Below, piece by piece: positions 38,142 to 46,688 of a DNA stretch of 64,000 nucleotides. Source of the DNA: Mesorhizobium loti (lineage in GTDB: Bacteria > Pseudomonadota > Alphaproteobacteria > Rhizobiales > Rhizobiaceae); assembly GCA_002356515.1 (NCBI GenBank), contig AP017605.1:992001-1056000 (forward strand), given 5' to 3'. The first letter of the stretch is position 1. Every line of letters starts with the position of its first letter. A program made the translations under genes and the position numbers. The notes under the pieces are model-generated. The model searched no databases, was not told the origin of the DNA, and was given only the letters and a program-made list of their open reading frames with translations.

Positions 38142-38159
38142 TGTTACACATTGTAAACA
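38142..38159. promoter_or_regulatory. Candidate operator in the divergent desaturase/XRE promoter
   Basis: Imperfect palindrome TGTTACACATTGTAAACA in an AT-rich stretch between the desaturase and the XRE regulator. Just upstream are gtatac and an AT-rich segment suitable for promoters. It may be an autoregulatory site of the XRE protein; no experimental basis. Confidence 0.35.
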
Positions 38160-38242
38160 AGCTTAGGGATTCATTTACGCCTGAGACGCCCCGTTGGCCC
38201 GCCTCGGCGCAAATTTTTCCTCAAGATTCGGAGAACCGGACG

Positions 38243-39100
38243 ATGGACAAACGCGACCTGTCGGCAATCTTTCGGGAGCGTCTGAAGCTGCTCCTGACAC
38301 GCTCCGACCTCAACCAGTCGGCCTTCGCGTCGGCGGTCGGCATCGATCGGTCGGCGCTGTCGCAGCTGATGTCGGGCGCCTCGACGCGCCTGCCGCGCGC
38401 CGAAACGCTGCTCAACATCGCCGCAGAATTCAAGGTGTCGCTGGACTGGCTGCTCGGCCTCAGCCAGGACGAAGGCGTCACCGGCGAAATCCGCGAAAGC
38501 CTGGAGATCGAGGAAGCGCCCGACGGTTTCGACCGCACGCTGCTCGCCAAATGGTTCGCCGAGGCCGCGGGCACCAAGATCCGCTACGTCCCGGCCGGCA
38601 TTCCCGATCTCCTGCGCACCCGCGCGCTCGTCGACTACGAGGCCAACATCACCAACAGGAGCCGTCTGGCGCAGGCCAGCGAGACGCAATACCGCATCGA
38701 ATACAACCGGCGGCCGGAAACCGACATGGAAGTCTGCATGCCGCGCCACACGCTGGAGATCTTTGCGCGCGGCCTCGGTGTGTGGGATCGTTTTCCCGAG
38801 GCCGACCGCCGCCAGCAGCTCGCCCATATGGCGACGCTGCTCGACGATCTCTACCCGACTTTCCGTCTGTTTCTCTATGACGGCCGCATGCGCTATTCGA
38901 TCCCGCTCACCATCTTCGGCCCCTACCGCGCCGCCATCTATGTCGGCGACATGTATGTCGTGCTGAACGCCACGCAGCCGATCCAGGCGCTCACCCAGCA
39001 TTTCGACAATCTGATCCGCGCCGCCGACATCAACCCGCACGAGGCGGCCGCTTACGCACGCAATCTGGCCGGCATGTCGTTCCCATCAGGCTCCGCCTGA
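38243..39100 (+). CDS. XRE-family regulator with ligand-binding C-terminal domain
   Basis: A 285-residue regulator with an N-terminal Cro/C1-type HTH (NQSAFASAVGIDRSALSQLM near residues 30-50) and a roughly 180-residue C-terminal domain (from FDRTLLAKWFAEAAGTKIRY) with a hydrophobic beta core. The start at 38243 is chosen at the conserved MDKRDLSAIF, 34 codons into the longest frame. It sits between the divergent desaturase and bmt, and either is a candidate target. Confidence 0.8.
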   Translation: MDKRDLSAIFRERLKLLLTRSDLNQSAFASAVGIDRSALSQLMSGASTRLPRAETLLNIAAEFKVSLDWLLGLSQDEGVTGEIRESLEIEEAPDGFDRTLLAKWFAEAAGTKIRYVPAGIPDLLRTRALVDYEANITNRSRLAQASETQYRIEYNRRPETDMEVCMPRHTLEIFARGLGVWDRFPEADRRQQLAHMATLLDDLYPTFRLFLYDGRMRYSIPLTIFGPYRAAIYVGDMYVVLNATQPIQALTQHFDNLIRAADINPHEAAAYARNLAGMSFPSGSA

Positions 39101-39178
39101 TTGACGGCCAGTCGACCGGCCTTGGCCGAGGGCCAGGTCAATCACATTGCCGAAAGGTCGCTTGCAAATCATTGACTG

Positions 39179-39200
39179 GACATAAAGACTTCTTTATATC
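39179..39200. promoter_or_regulatory. ATAAAGA-type palindromic operator upstream of bmt
   Basis: GACATAAAGA-ct-TCTTTATATC, with 9 of 10 arm bases symmetric, ends 33 bases before the bmt start. A near-identical element lies before the mtrH-like gene at 56047-56068. The AT-rich palindrome with a two-base centre resembles operators of ArsR-type methionine/SAH regulators such as SahR; that assignment is inference. Confidence 0.65.
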
Positions 39201-39233
39201 CTTATTCGAATTTGAAACACGAAAGCCAATCCG

Positions 39234-40256
39234 ATGACCACGACCAATCCGATCGATGCCCTGCTGGCTGAAAAGGGCGTGCTGCTGGCCGATGGCGCCA
39301 CCGGCACCAATCTGTTCGCGATGGGCCTGGAGGCCGGCGAGGCGCCGGAACTGCTGAACGAGACGGCGCCCGACACCATCACCAGTCTGCACCAGAATTT
39401 TGTCGATGCCGGCGCCGACATCATCCTGACCAACTCCTTCGGCGGCACCCGCCACCGGCTGAAACTCCACCATGCGCAGGACCGCGTGCATGCGCTGAAC
39501 AAGCGCGCCGCCGAGATCGCGCGGGCCGTTGCCGACAAGGCCGGCCGCAAGGTGATCGTTGCCGGCTCCGTCGGCCCGACCGGCGAATTGCTGGTGCCGC
39601 TTGGCGCCATGACCTATGACGAGGCGGTCGACGCCTTTGCCGAACAGATCGAGGGTCTCAAGGAAGGCGGCGCTGAAGTCGCCTGGATCGAAACCATGTC
39701 GGCGCCCGACGAGATCCGCGCCGCGGCCGAAGCTGCCATCCGCGTCGGCCTGCCCTACACCTATACCGGCTCCTTCGACACCGCCGGCCGCACCATGATG
39801 GGCCTGCTGCCGAAAGACATCCACGGCGTCGTCGACGGCCTGTCCGAGGCACCGCTCGGCGTTGGTGCTAATTGCGGCGTCGGCGCCTCGGACATCCTCG
39901 CATCGCTGCTCGACATGACCGAGGCGAAACCGCAGGCGACCGTGATCGTCAAGGGCAATTGCGGCATTCCCGAATTCCGTGGCACCGAGATCCATTACTC
40001 CGGCACGCCGGAACTGATGGCGGATTATGTGCGTCTTGCCGTGGATGCCGGTGCGAAAATCGTCGGCGGCTGCTGCGGCACCTCGTTCCAGCACCTTGCC
40101 GCGATGCGCAAGGCGCTCGACGCCCACACCAAGGCGGATCGTCCGACGGTTGCGGCGATCGTCGAGCGCATCGGCCCGATGCGCAACAAAGTGGCGACGG
40201 AAAACACCGCCGAGACCAGCGAAGCCCGTCGCGAGCGTCGCCGCAGCCGGGCTTGA
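39234..40256 (+). CDS. bmt: Betaine-homocysteine S-methyltransferase
   Basis: A 340-residue zinc-dependent homocysteine methyltransferase. The barrel starts LLADGATGTNLF, and the zinc ligands are Cys214 (GANCGVG), Cys280 and Cys281 (GGCCGTS). It matches the rhizobial Bmt that converts glycine betaine and homocysteine to dimethylglycine and methionine. Residues 327-340 form a basic tail (SEARRERRRSRA) outside the catalytic fold. The gene stands alone behind a conserved palindrome. It provides the route feeding dimethylglycine to the dehydrogenase at 32183. Confidence 0.88.
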   Translation: MTTTNPIDALLAEKGVLLADGATGTNLFAMGLEAGEAPELLNETAPDTITSLHQNFVDAGADIILTNSFGGTRHRLKLHHAQDRVHALNKRAAEIARAVADKAGRKVIVAGSVGPTGELLVPLGAMTYDEAVDAFAEQIEGLKEGGAEVAWIETMSAPDEIRAAAEAAIRVGLPYTYTGSFDTAGRTMMGLLPKDIHGVVDGLSEAPLGVGANCGVGASDILASLLDMTEAKPQATVIVKGNCGIPEFRGTEIHYSGTPELMADYVRLAVDAGAKIVGGCCGTSFQHLAAMRKALDAHTKADRPTVAAIVERIGPMRNKVATENTAETSEARRERRRSRA

Positions 40257-40271
40257 AGCGATCTTTTTTGA

Positions 40272-40583
40272 TTATTCGCTGTTGTCGGCGTAGCTCGATT
40301 GCGCCGACTTGAAGTCGACCACATTGTCGCCGCGCATCGTCATCAGCGCGCCTGATGAAGCCGGATCGGTGATCTGTTCCAGCATGGCGCGGAAGCGGTC
40401 ATTGGTTAGCGCCGACATGGCGGTGTGACGCGCCTGCGCGACATCGTCGCTAATGCGTCTGGATTCGGCCGATGGGGCTGATGAAACCGTCGAAGCGTCT
40501 CGCACCGGCGGCGGCAAGTTGGCGATAGTCCTGATCTGCAATTCCGGCTCCCTCAAGCCCTGTAAACATGGCTGGTGTAACAA
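40272..40583 (-). CDS. Small hypothetical protein
   Basis: A possible protein of up to 103 residues beginning with TTG at 40583; a start at the internal methionine at 40418 would give 48 residues. The C-terminal part (MLEQITDPASSGALMTMRGD) looks coding-like but has no known family. It lies convergent to bmt, 15 bases beyond its stop. Low confidence that the full frame is translated. Confidence 0.35.
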   Translation of the reverse strand: MLHQPCLQGLREPELQIRTIANLPPPVRDASTVSSAPSAESRRISDDVAQARHTAMSALTNDRFRAMLEQITDPASSGALMTMRGDNVVDFKSAQSSYADNSE

Positions 40584-40659
40584 GAGGACATTGCGATCCG
40601 GTACCGGAAATGTCGCGCAATTTAACGATCTTGCGGGTTAACGGCGCGCGTTAGGATCT

Positions 40660-40822
40660 GTTGAGATTCAGGTCAGGCCGAGTCGAAAATGGTGGTTTCC
40701 GGGGTCGCCCTTGCGACGAGCGGAGCGTACTTTTGGGTACGTGAGCTCAGTCCTAGTGCGACGCAGTAGAACGGGGAAGCGCAGGAAACCATCGTTTTCA
40801 GGCCGGCATCACCTGAATATCA
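40660..40822. repeat. Interspersed palindromic repeat, copy 2
   Basis: Second copy of the element at 16108-16238: same ends (gattcaggtcaggccgag, ggcatcacctgaatat) and core (gagcggagcgtactttt, tacgtgagc, gaagcgcaggaa). It is longer by two extra blocks, one near gtcgcccttgcgacg and one near ctcagtcctagtgcgacg. It occupies most of a 350-base gap upstream of the vWA gene terminator. Confidence 0.75.
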
Positions 40823-40830
40823 ATAGATCC

Positions 40831-40870
40831 GAAAAAAAGGCCGGCAAGGGAATGACCCCTCGCCGGCCTG
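40831..40870 (-). terminator. Rho-independent terminator of the vWA gene
   Basis: Stem aggccggc/gccggcct with an extended aggg/ccct inner pairing; on the minus strand it is followed by a run of seven Ts. Ends the sigma factor-vWA operon. Confidence 0.85.
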
Positions 40871-40941
40871 CCTCACCCGCCCGTAGGCCGGTTTCCTCGG
40901 TCAGAACGATCCCATCTGAAAGAAACCGGCCGTCATCGCCA

Positions 40942-43104
40942 CTACCGGTTACCGCCCAGCGCCGAGGCAAGGCGCACAAGCGAGAGGAACTCGGACCTGT
41001 ACCCAAACGGGTCGGCTCCTCGGGCGGCAGTGGCAATCTCCATGATCTTGTCGTAACCGAACTTCGCGGTGGCATCCTCGTCGCGCAGCTTCTGGCCGAA
41101 GGCCGCAACCGCGACGGAGAAACGCTGGTCGGTGCTGGCCTGGTCGAAGGACGCCACCTCGTTGGCCGAGGTCACCGGCGTGGTGATCAGCTTCGAGATG
41201 TCTTCGTTAGGCAGCTTGTAGCGGATCTTGACGAAGGCATATTCGTCCGCATTGGCGACACCGCCATTGTTGACCGTGGCCTGGCCATAGCGCAGCGGGT
41301 CGATCTGCTCGCCGCCGCTGCCCTTCGGCGTGATCTCGTAGATCGCCGTGACCGAGTGGCCCGAACCGATATCGCCGGCATCGACGCGGTCATTGTTGAA
41401 GTCCTCGCGGTTGAGCGCCCGGGTCTCGTAACCGATCAGGCGGTATTCGGAGACCTTGTTCGGGTTGAACTCGACCTGGATCTTCACGTCCTTGGCGATC
41501 GGGAACAGAGTCGAGGAGGCATCCTCGACCAGCACCTTTTCCGCCTCGGCCAACGTGTCGATATAGGCGGCGGTGCCGTTGCCGTTCTGGGCGATGGTCT
41601 GCATCATCTGGTCGTTCAGATTGTCGTGGCCGAAACCGAACACCGACAGGAAGACCCCGCTCTTGCGCTCCTGCTCGATCAGGCGCTTGAGATCGTCGTC
41701 ATCGCTCTGGCCGACATTGAAGTCGCCATCGGTCGCCAGCATCACCCGGTTGACGCCGTCCTTGACGAAGGATTGCTGGGCAAGCTTGTAGGCTTCCTTG
41801 ATACCGGCCTCGCCGGCGGTCGAACCGCCGGGCGTCAGATTGTCGATGGCGTTGAGGATCTTGTCCTTTTCGGCCGCCCTGGTCGGCATCAGCACGGTGC
41901 CGGCCTCGCCGGCATAGGTGACGATGGAGATCGTGTCGTCAGCCCTGAGCTTGCTGACCAGCAGCCGGAATGCCGACTTGAGCAGCGGCAGCTTGTCGGG
42001 TTCGTCCATCGAGCCCGAGACGTCAATCAGGAAGACAAGATTGGCCTTCGGCTGCTCGGTCGGCTTGATGTCGAAGCCCTTGATGGCGACGTGCATCAGC
42101 TTGGTGTGCTCGTTCCACGGCGTCGGCATGACGCTGACGGTCGAGTTGAACGGCGTCGATGCCGAGTCCGGCCCCTTCCAGTCATAGGGGAAGTAGTTGA
42201 TCATCTCCTCGACACGCACCGTGTCGGCCTGCGGCACGGAGCCTTCCTTCAGCGAACGGCGCACGAAGGAATAGGAGGCGGTGTCGACATCGATCGAGAA
42301 GGTCGAGACCGGATCCTCGAGCGCGGCATGCACCGGATTGGTCTTGAAATCCTGGACGCGGTTGCGGTTCTCCTCCTGCGGTGCGACCTGATCCGCCGGC
42401 GCGATGGTCGGCTGAGGTGCCATCAATTTGGAGTCGGCTCCCGGCACGCGAGCGACCCGTGACGCGTAGGGCGCGGTCCTGGTGCTACCATCCAACGCGA
42501 ATTCATCTGTTGGTGCAGGTGCCGGCTTGTAAGCCTTCAAAGTGCCCGCCTCGGTTTCGTTGATTGTTGCCGGAGCATCAGCCGGCACACCACGCCCCAG
42601 TGCATTCTGCCGTGCCGCGCCGCCAACCGCGGTCGATTCGGATTTCGGTGGCGAGGCCGGCGCCACAAGCGCGTCGGTCGCGTCGCGGCTTTCCACATCC
42701 GCGTCGGCCTTCTTGTCCTTCTCCAACCCGGTTGGAGCCTGCTTCGGCTCGGCCGGCTTCAGGGTCGCCGGCTTGTCGGCCAGCGTCTCGGTAATCTTTT
42801 CGTCGCCGCCGAATTTGGACGGCTGTTCCCTCAGCATATGGAAGGTGGCGTATCCGGCGATCGGCAGGGCGACGAGCCCGGCAATGGCCGGCGTGGCAAT
42901 GAGTTTCTTTTGCATGATCTCGCTCCAGAGCTTTTGTGCTCGCTCTGTAAGACGAAGGCCGCCGACCGATCCTTGGGTGACGGCAGAAATATTTTCCTGG
43001 TCGTAGGCACGCATGGCGGCTTCGAAGGCGCGCGCCTTCGCGCTCTCGCCCGGCGCCGGTGCTGCGATATCGCGCAGCCTGTTGAGTTCGTTGTCGTCGA
43101 CCAT
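40942..43104 (-). CDS. Membrane-anchored von Willebrand factor A (YfbK-like) protein
   Basis: A 720-residue protein in parts: a cytoplasmic N-terminus of about 65 residues, a membrane span near 68-90, a long Pro/Ala/Lys-rich linker, a YfbK-type N-terminal domain from about 260, and a vWA domain with intact MIDAS motif DVSGSM (Asp361) and a metal-dependent adhesion fold. A family C-terminal domain follows. The ATG at 43104 is preferred because GGGGAAG precedes it; a GTG at 43110 overlaps the sigma gene stop. It is co-transcribed with the sigma factor gene just upstream and may act as its regulator or sensor. Confidence 0.8.
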   Translation of the reverse strand: MVDDNELNRLRDIAAPAPGESAKARAFEAAMRAYDQENISAVTQGSVGGLRLTERAQKLWSEIMQKKLIATPAIAGLVALPIAGYATFHMLREQPSKFGGDEKITETLADKPATLKPAEPKQAPTGLEKDKKADADVESRDATDALVAPASPPKSESTAVGGAARQNALGRGVPADAPATINETEAGTLKAYKPAPAPTDEFALDGSTRTAPYASRVARVPGADSKLMAPQPTIAPADQVAPQEENRNRVQDFKTNPVHAALEDPVSTFSIDVDTASYSFVRRSLKEGSVPQADTVRVEEMINYFPYDWKGPDSASTPFNSTVSVMPTPWNEHTKLMHVAIKGFDIKPTEQPKANLVFLIDVSGSMDEPDKLPLLKSAFRLLVSKLRADDTISIVTYAGEAGTVLMPTRAAEKDKILNAIDNLTPGGSTAGEAGIKEAYKLAQQSFVKDGVNRVMLATDGDFNVGQSDDDDLKRLIEQERKSGVFLSVFGFGHDNLNDQMMQTIAQNGNGTAAYIDTLAEAEKVLVEDASSTLFPIAKDVKIQVEFNPNKVSEYRLIGYETRALNREDFNNDRVDAGDIGSGHSVTAIYEITPKGSGGEQIDPLRYGQATVNNGGVANADEYAFVKIRYKLPNEDISKLITTPVTSANEVASFDQASTDQRFSVAVAAFGQKLRDEDATAKFGYDKIMEIATAARGADPFGYRSEFLSLVRLASALGGNR

Positions 43105-43106
43105 GG

Positions 43107-43670
43107 TCACACTTCCCCGGCTGAACGCATCAGCGTCTTCAGCCGTTTCTTCGCTTCATGGATGTGCCAGGAAACCGTCGTCTCCGAGATCGCCATGGCC
43201 TCGGCGGCTGCCGCGTGGCTCAAGCCCTCGCCATAGACCAGCAGCACCGCATCGCGCTGCTTGTCCGGAAGCTGCCGCACGGCGGCCCACAACGCCTCGG
43301 CCGGATCCTCGCTCTCGGCCGGGGCGTCGCCCGAAATCAGCGCATGGACGCCATAGGCCTCGGTCTTCACCGTCTCGCGCGCGGTCTTGCGCATCATATC
43401 GCGCGCCGCGTTCATCGTCACGGAATAGAGCCATGTCGTGAAGGCGCCGCCGCCACGATAATCGCGGATCGCCTTGCCGAGCCGGACACAGACTTCCTGG
43501 GCGATGTCTTCGGCATCGGCCTTCTTGCCGCACCAGCGATAGGCGGCGCGATAGACGGAGTCGTAGTGGCGCTCCAGCAATTTGCCGAAGGCCCCCCTGT
43601 CTCCGCCCTTCGCCCGCCCGATCAGTTCGGCGTCGGAGGCTTCGCTCTCATCCAGCATCATCGCCATCAT
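43107..43670 (-). CDS. ECF-type RNA polymerase sigma factor
   Basis: A 187-residue sigma-70 family protein with region 2 (FGKLLERHYDSVYRAAYRWC, KADAEDIAQEVCVRLGK) and region 4 (LPDKQRDAVLLVYGEGLSHA, HIHEAKKRLKTLMR). It redirects RNA polymerase to an unknown regulon. Its stop overlaps or abuts the start of the membrane vWA gene; this fits a sigma/membrane-regulator pair. A promoter of its own type could lie in the 280-base upstream gap, but no obvious consensus was seen. Confidence 0.85.
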   Translation of the reverse strand: MMAMMLDESEASDAELIGRAKGGDRGAFGKLLERHYDSVYRAAYRWCGKKADAEDIAQEVCVRLGKAIRDYRGGGAFTTWLYSVTMNAARDMMRKTARETVKTEAYGVHALISGDAPAESEDPAEALWAAVRQLPDKQRDAVLLVYGEGLSHAAAAEAMAISETTVSWHIHEAKKRLKTLMRSAGEV

Positions 43671-43856
43671 TTGCCTGTTGGACGAAGGCTAATGGCTAAT
43701 CCTTGGGGTGATGCAAAGATTTTTTTCAGCCCAGTGCTTTGACGCTCAAATCGCCTGCCGGGACAGCTTCACATAAGGCGCAAGAAAGAGTGACCCGCTG
43801 GCATCAACCATGGTGCTGGCAATTCCATGTCGACTCGGGTCTCTGGTTCTCTTGCT

Positions 43857-43926
43857 AGAGCATGATCCCGAAAAGTGGGAACCGGTTTTCGGAAAGATCA
43901 TGCTCCAACAAGATCATGCTCCAACA
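43857..43926. repeat. Rhizobial intergenic palindromic repeat with tandem tail
   Basis: The stretch from tagagcatgatcccgaaaag through gaaccggttttcggaaagat is a widespread rhizobial intergenic palindrome (agcatgatc ... gatcatgct). Its last 16 bases (aagatcatgctccaac) are perfectly duplicated in tandem at 43894-43909 and 43910-43925. It lies just upstream of the first chromate-transporter gene and may have shifted its start region. Confidence 0.8.
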
Positions 43927-43955
43927 AAGAGATGGTCGCGGTCAGAACGTCGAAC

Positions 43956-44510
43956 ATGTCGGAACCGGAAACACCATCCGCCCCCAGCTGCTCGCGGCTG
44001 TTCTTGGTCTTCACACGCATCGCCCTGACGAGTTTCGGCGGTGGCGTGAGCGGCTGGCTGCTGCGGGAATTCGTTCAAAACCGCAAGTGGATGACGCAGG
44101 AAGAATTTCTCAACGGCCTGTCGATTTCCCAGGCGCTGCCAGGTGTGAACGTCAAGAACATGGCGGTCTGGATCGGCTACAGGCTTCTTGGCTGGCGCGG
44201 CGCCGTCATTGGTTTCGTCGGCATCATCGTCCCACCTGCCATCGTCATCGTTCTGTTGGGAACGGTATTTTCTTCACTGTCGCGGTATCCGCTGACCCAT
44301 ATTGCGCTGACCGGAGCCGCCGCGGCGGCTGTCGGCCTGTCGCTGTCGATGGGCATCACCGCCGCGCGCGCAGTGCCTCGAAAGGCTGTTCCCATTTCGA
44401 TCATGGCCGGCACATTCATTGCCGTCGCGCTCCTGCACTGGCCGCTTTTCTGGGTCGTTCTCGCCGCCGGCTTCGTCAGCGTCGCCTACACCTACGCCGC
44501 GGCAAGCTGA
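43956..44510 (+). CDS. chrA: Chromate transporter, N-terminal half
   Basis: A membrane protein of the CHR family, 184 residues from the ATG at 43956. Family segments are FTRIALTSFGGGVSGWL, FLNGLSISQALPGVNVKNMA and IVPPAIVIVLLGTVF. CHR proteins exist as one long or two short subunits, and this is the N-terminal member of a two-gene type. The start is uncertain: an in-frame ATG lies at 43932, and upstream codons run into the palindromic repeat. It is coupled to the next gene by an ATGA overlap. Confidence 0.8.
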   Translation: MSEPETPSAPSCSRLFLVFTRIALTSFGGGVSGWLLREFVQNRKWMTQEEFLNGLSISQALPGVNVKNMAVWIGYRLLGWRGAVIGFVGIIVPPAIVIVLLGTVFSSLSRYPLTHIALTGAAAAAVGLSLSMGITAARAVPRKAVPISIMAGTFIAVALLHWPLFWVVLAAGFVSVAYTYAAAS

Positions 44511-45058
44511 TGAGCGAGAGCCCGCACACTTCGCTGCTCAGCTTGCTGGCGGTCTTTGCTCCGCTCTCGCTTGTCACCATTGGCGGCGGGCAGAGCGCCA
44601 TTGCCGATATCAACCGGCAGGTCGTCGACGTCCATCAGTGGCTGAGCCAGGCGCAATTCGTCGACGCCTTCGCCATCTCGCGGATGGCCCCAGGGCCGGG
44701 ATCCCTGCTGGTTACGCTGATCGGCTGGCAAGTCGCGGGTTTCTGGGGCGCTGTGGTTGCAACGTTGGCAATTTTCGGCCCGACCACCTTTCTTATCTAT
44801 GCGGTCGCTCACATGTGGTCCCGCAATGGCGGCGCGCGCTGGAAACGAGCGTTGGAGACTGGGCTCCGGCCAGTCGCCGCCGGCATGATCCTCGCCTCGA
44901 CCTATGTGTTGCTACAGGCCATCGATGGCGGCTGGTTCGCGCGCGCCGTCGCATTGGCATCGACGGCAACGCTTCTCCTGACCAGGGTGAATCCGCTGCA
45001 TTTGATCGGCGCCGGCGTGGCTATTTTCGTCGGGCTTCATGCGATCAGCCTGGCCTAG
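44510..45058 (+). CDS. chrA: Chromate transporter, C-terminal half
   Basis: A 182-residue CHR-family membrane protein, second subunit. It starts at the ATG that overlaps the first subunit's stop and carries PLSLVTIGGGQSAIADIN, FAISRMAPGPGSLLVTLIGW and a C-terminal LLTRVNPLHLIGAGV. Together the pair would form a functional chromate/sulfate antiporter, possibly giving chromate resistance. No regulator gene (ChrB) is adjacent. Confidence 0.8.
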   Translation: MSESPHTSLLSLLAVFAPLSLVTIGGGQSAIADINRQVVDVHQWLSQAQFVDAFAISRMAPGPGSLLVTLIGWQVAGFWGAVVATLAIFGPTTFLIYAVAHMWSRNGGARWKRALETGLRPVAAGMILASTYVLLQAIDGGWFARAVALASTATLLLTRVNPLHLIGAGVAIFVGLHAISLA

Positions 45059-45075
45059 GCGATCCGCACGACGGC

Positions 45076-45813
45076 TCAGATCAGTGTTTCGGCAAACAGC
45101 GTCATCAGCCTTTGCCAGTGCCGCTCGGCGCCGGCTTCGTTGTAGACGCTGTGGTCCGGCACGCACCAGCCATGCGCCATGCCGACATAGTTCTCGATCG
45201 CGTGATCGACTTCGGCATTGCGCAGTGCCTCCTCCAGCCTTGTCGACTGTTCCGGCGGGAAACTCCGGTCGACGCCGGCCATGCCGACATAGATCCGTGC
45301 CTTGATGGACGCCGCCTTGCGGTGCGGACTGTCGGCGGCATCGCTGGCGAGGTTGCCGCCATGGAAACTGGCGACGGCCTTGATCCGGTCTGGATAGGCC
45401 GCGGCGGCGTTCAATGCTCGCGCGCCGCCCATGCAATAGCCGACGGTGCCGATCGGCCCGGTGACGTCCTCGGCGGAGAGCGCATCGAGAAAGGCCGCGC
45501 TGTCGCCGATGGTCATTTCCTGCGTCGTGCCGGTGACCAGCGCCATCAGCGCTGCCTTGGTCTTTTCCTCGGTAAAGGCGGTCTTGGCGTCGAACGGACC
45601 ATAAGGCACGTTGCGGTAGAAGAGGTCCGGCACCAGCACCGCATAACCCTCGCCCGCCAGCCGCTCGGCCATGCCAGCGAGCGCCGGGCGCGGACCGAAA
45701 GCGTCCTGATAGAGAATGACACCGGCCTTGGCCGGGGAGGCCTTGGCCGAGCGGAACAGGCCCGCCTTGGCCACGCCATCACGGGTCTTGATCTGAAGGT
45801 CCTGCTTGGTCAT
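45076..45813 (-). CDS. Dienelactone hydrolase family protein
   Basis: A 245-residue alpha/beta hydrolase with the cysteine nucleophile of the dienelactone hydrolase family in GYCMGGARAL, an Asp after VGMAGVDRSF and a His in GMAHGWCVPD. The prototypes open the lactone ring in chloroaromatic breakdown, but most members have unknown substrates. It is convergent with the chromate transporter pair. ATG at 45813. Confidence 0.85.
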   Translation of the reverse strand: MTKQDLQIKTRDGVAKAGLFRSAKASPAKAGVILYQDAFGPRPALAGMAERLAGEGYAVLVPDLFYRNVPYGPFDAKTAFTEEKTKAALMALVTGTTQEMTIGDSAAFLDALSAEDVTGPIGTVGYCMGGARALNAAAAYPDRIKAVASFHGGNLASDAADSPHRKAASIKARIYVGMAGVDRSFPPEQSTRLEEALRNAEVDHAIENYVGMAHGWCVPDHSVYNEAGAERHWQRLMTLFAETLI

Positions 45814-45955
45814 TGCCTGCTCCGTTCATCCGAAGGGCGATACATATCCGCACAAACCGCCACGGCAAGGCATTGCTTGAAAGTAGCCGTCAACATTTCG
45901 TGCAGGATCGCGTGACGCGTTCGCAAGCTTCAGGGGCTCGACGAGGAAGGCTTGA

Positions 45956-46681
45956 TCAGCTGGCGGCCCGTGCAAAGCTCGCCATGTGGAAGGCCTGGAT
46001 ATCAGGTGGATAGCGATATTCCGTGCCATAGGGACAGGCATTGCGGTCGAGGCAGCCGCCGCTCCGGCACGGTTCGCCATTCGCGCTCCGAACATGCGCC
46101 AGGCAGGCCTGATAGGCGAAGCCGTCCCTGGAATAGGCATCGACCGGGCAGGATTTCAGGCAGGGTTTTGCGACACAGGCGTCGCAGAGATGGATCGTCT
46201 CGCCCCGCCGCGGAAGCGCGATCTCATCCTCGAACAGCAACGCGCCTCGATAGGCATGCCAAAGCCCGTATTGCGGGTGCATGAGAATACCAAGCGGCGA
46301 CGGTTTCAGCCCCTCCGCACGCATCGCCCATTGCTGGAATGGCAGATAGGGCTTGTCGGAAGGTGAAACGGCGCGTGCGCCGAAGGCCTCGGCCACAGCA
46401 CCGATGACCTGCCGCGACCAGCTGTCGAGCGGATTGGCGATTGTCGCTGGCTGCTGCTCCCGCCAGCGCAGGAAATGCGGCCAGGGTGCCGCGCCCGCCT
46501 GCCCCACCAGCAGCACGGATTTCGCTAGAGCGCCCGACAAGCCGAGTGGCGGCGTTTCGTCTGTTGCAAAATTGAAGCCACCGCGAAGAACGAGACCATG
46601 GATGGCTAGGGTCTCGTCGATGTCGCCAAAGCTCAATCGGGAACCGTCTGGTTGCAGTCCGAGGGACGTCACATTGGACAT
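45956..46681 (-). CDS. 4Fe-4S ferredoxin-like protein (QueG-like C-terminus)
   Basis: A 241-residue protein with an N-terminal globular part and a C-terminal iron-sulfur module: CDACVAKPCLKSCP followed by a second Cys group (CRSGGCLDRNACPYG). The spacing resembles the ferredoxin-like domain of epoxyqueuosine reductase. It is a conserved rhizobial family without firm function. The start at 46681 (MSNVTSLG) is preferred; a longer frame reaches 46780. Confidence 0.65.
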   Translation of the reverse strand: MSNVTSLGLQPDGSRLSFGDIDETLAIHGLVLRGGFNFATDETPPLGLSGALAKSVLLVGQAGAAPWPHFLRWREQQPATIANPLDSWSRQVIGAVAEAFGARAVSPSDKPYLPFQQWAMRAEGLKPSPLGILMHPQYGLWHAYRGALLFEDEIALPRRGETIHLCDACVAKPCLKSCPVDAYSRDGFAYQACLAHVRSANGEPCRSGGCLDRNACPYGTEYRYPPDIQAFHMASFARAAS

Positions 46682-46688
46682 GGTCGCC

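Noticed and set aside
39150..39233. A SAM-type riboswitch before bmt
   Set aside because: The leader is dominated by a short palindrome and is too short for a recognised SAM aptamer.
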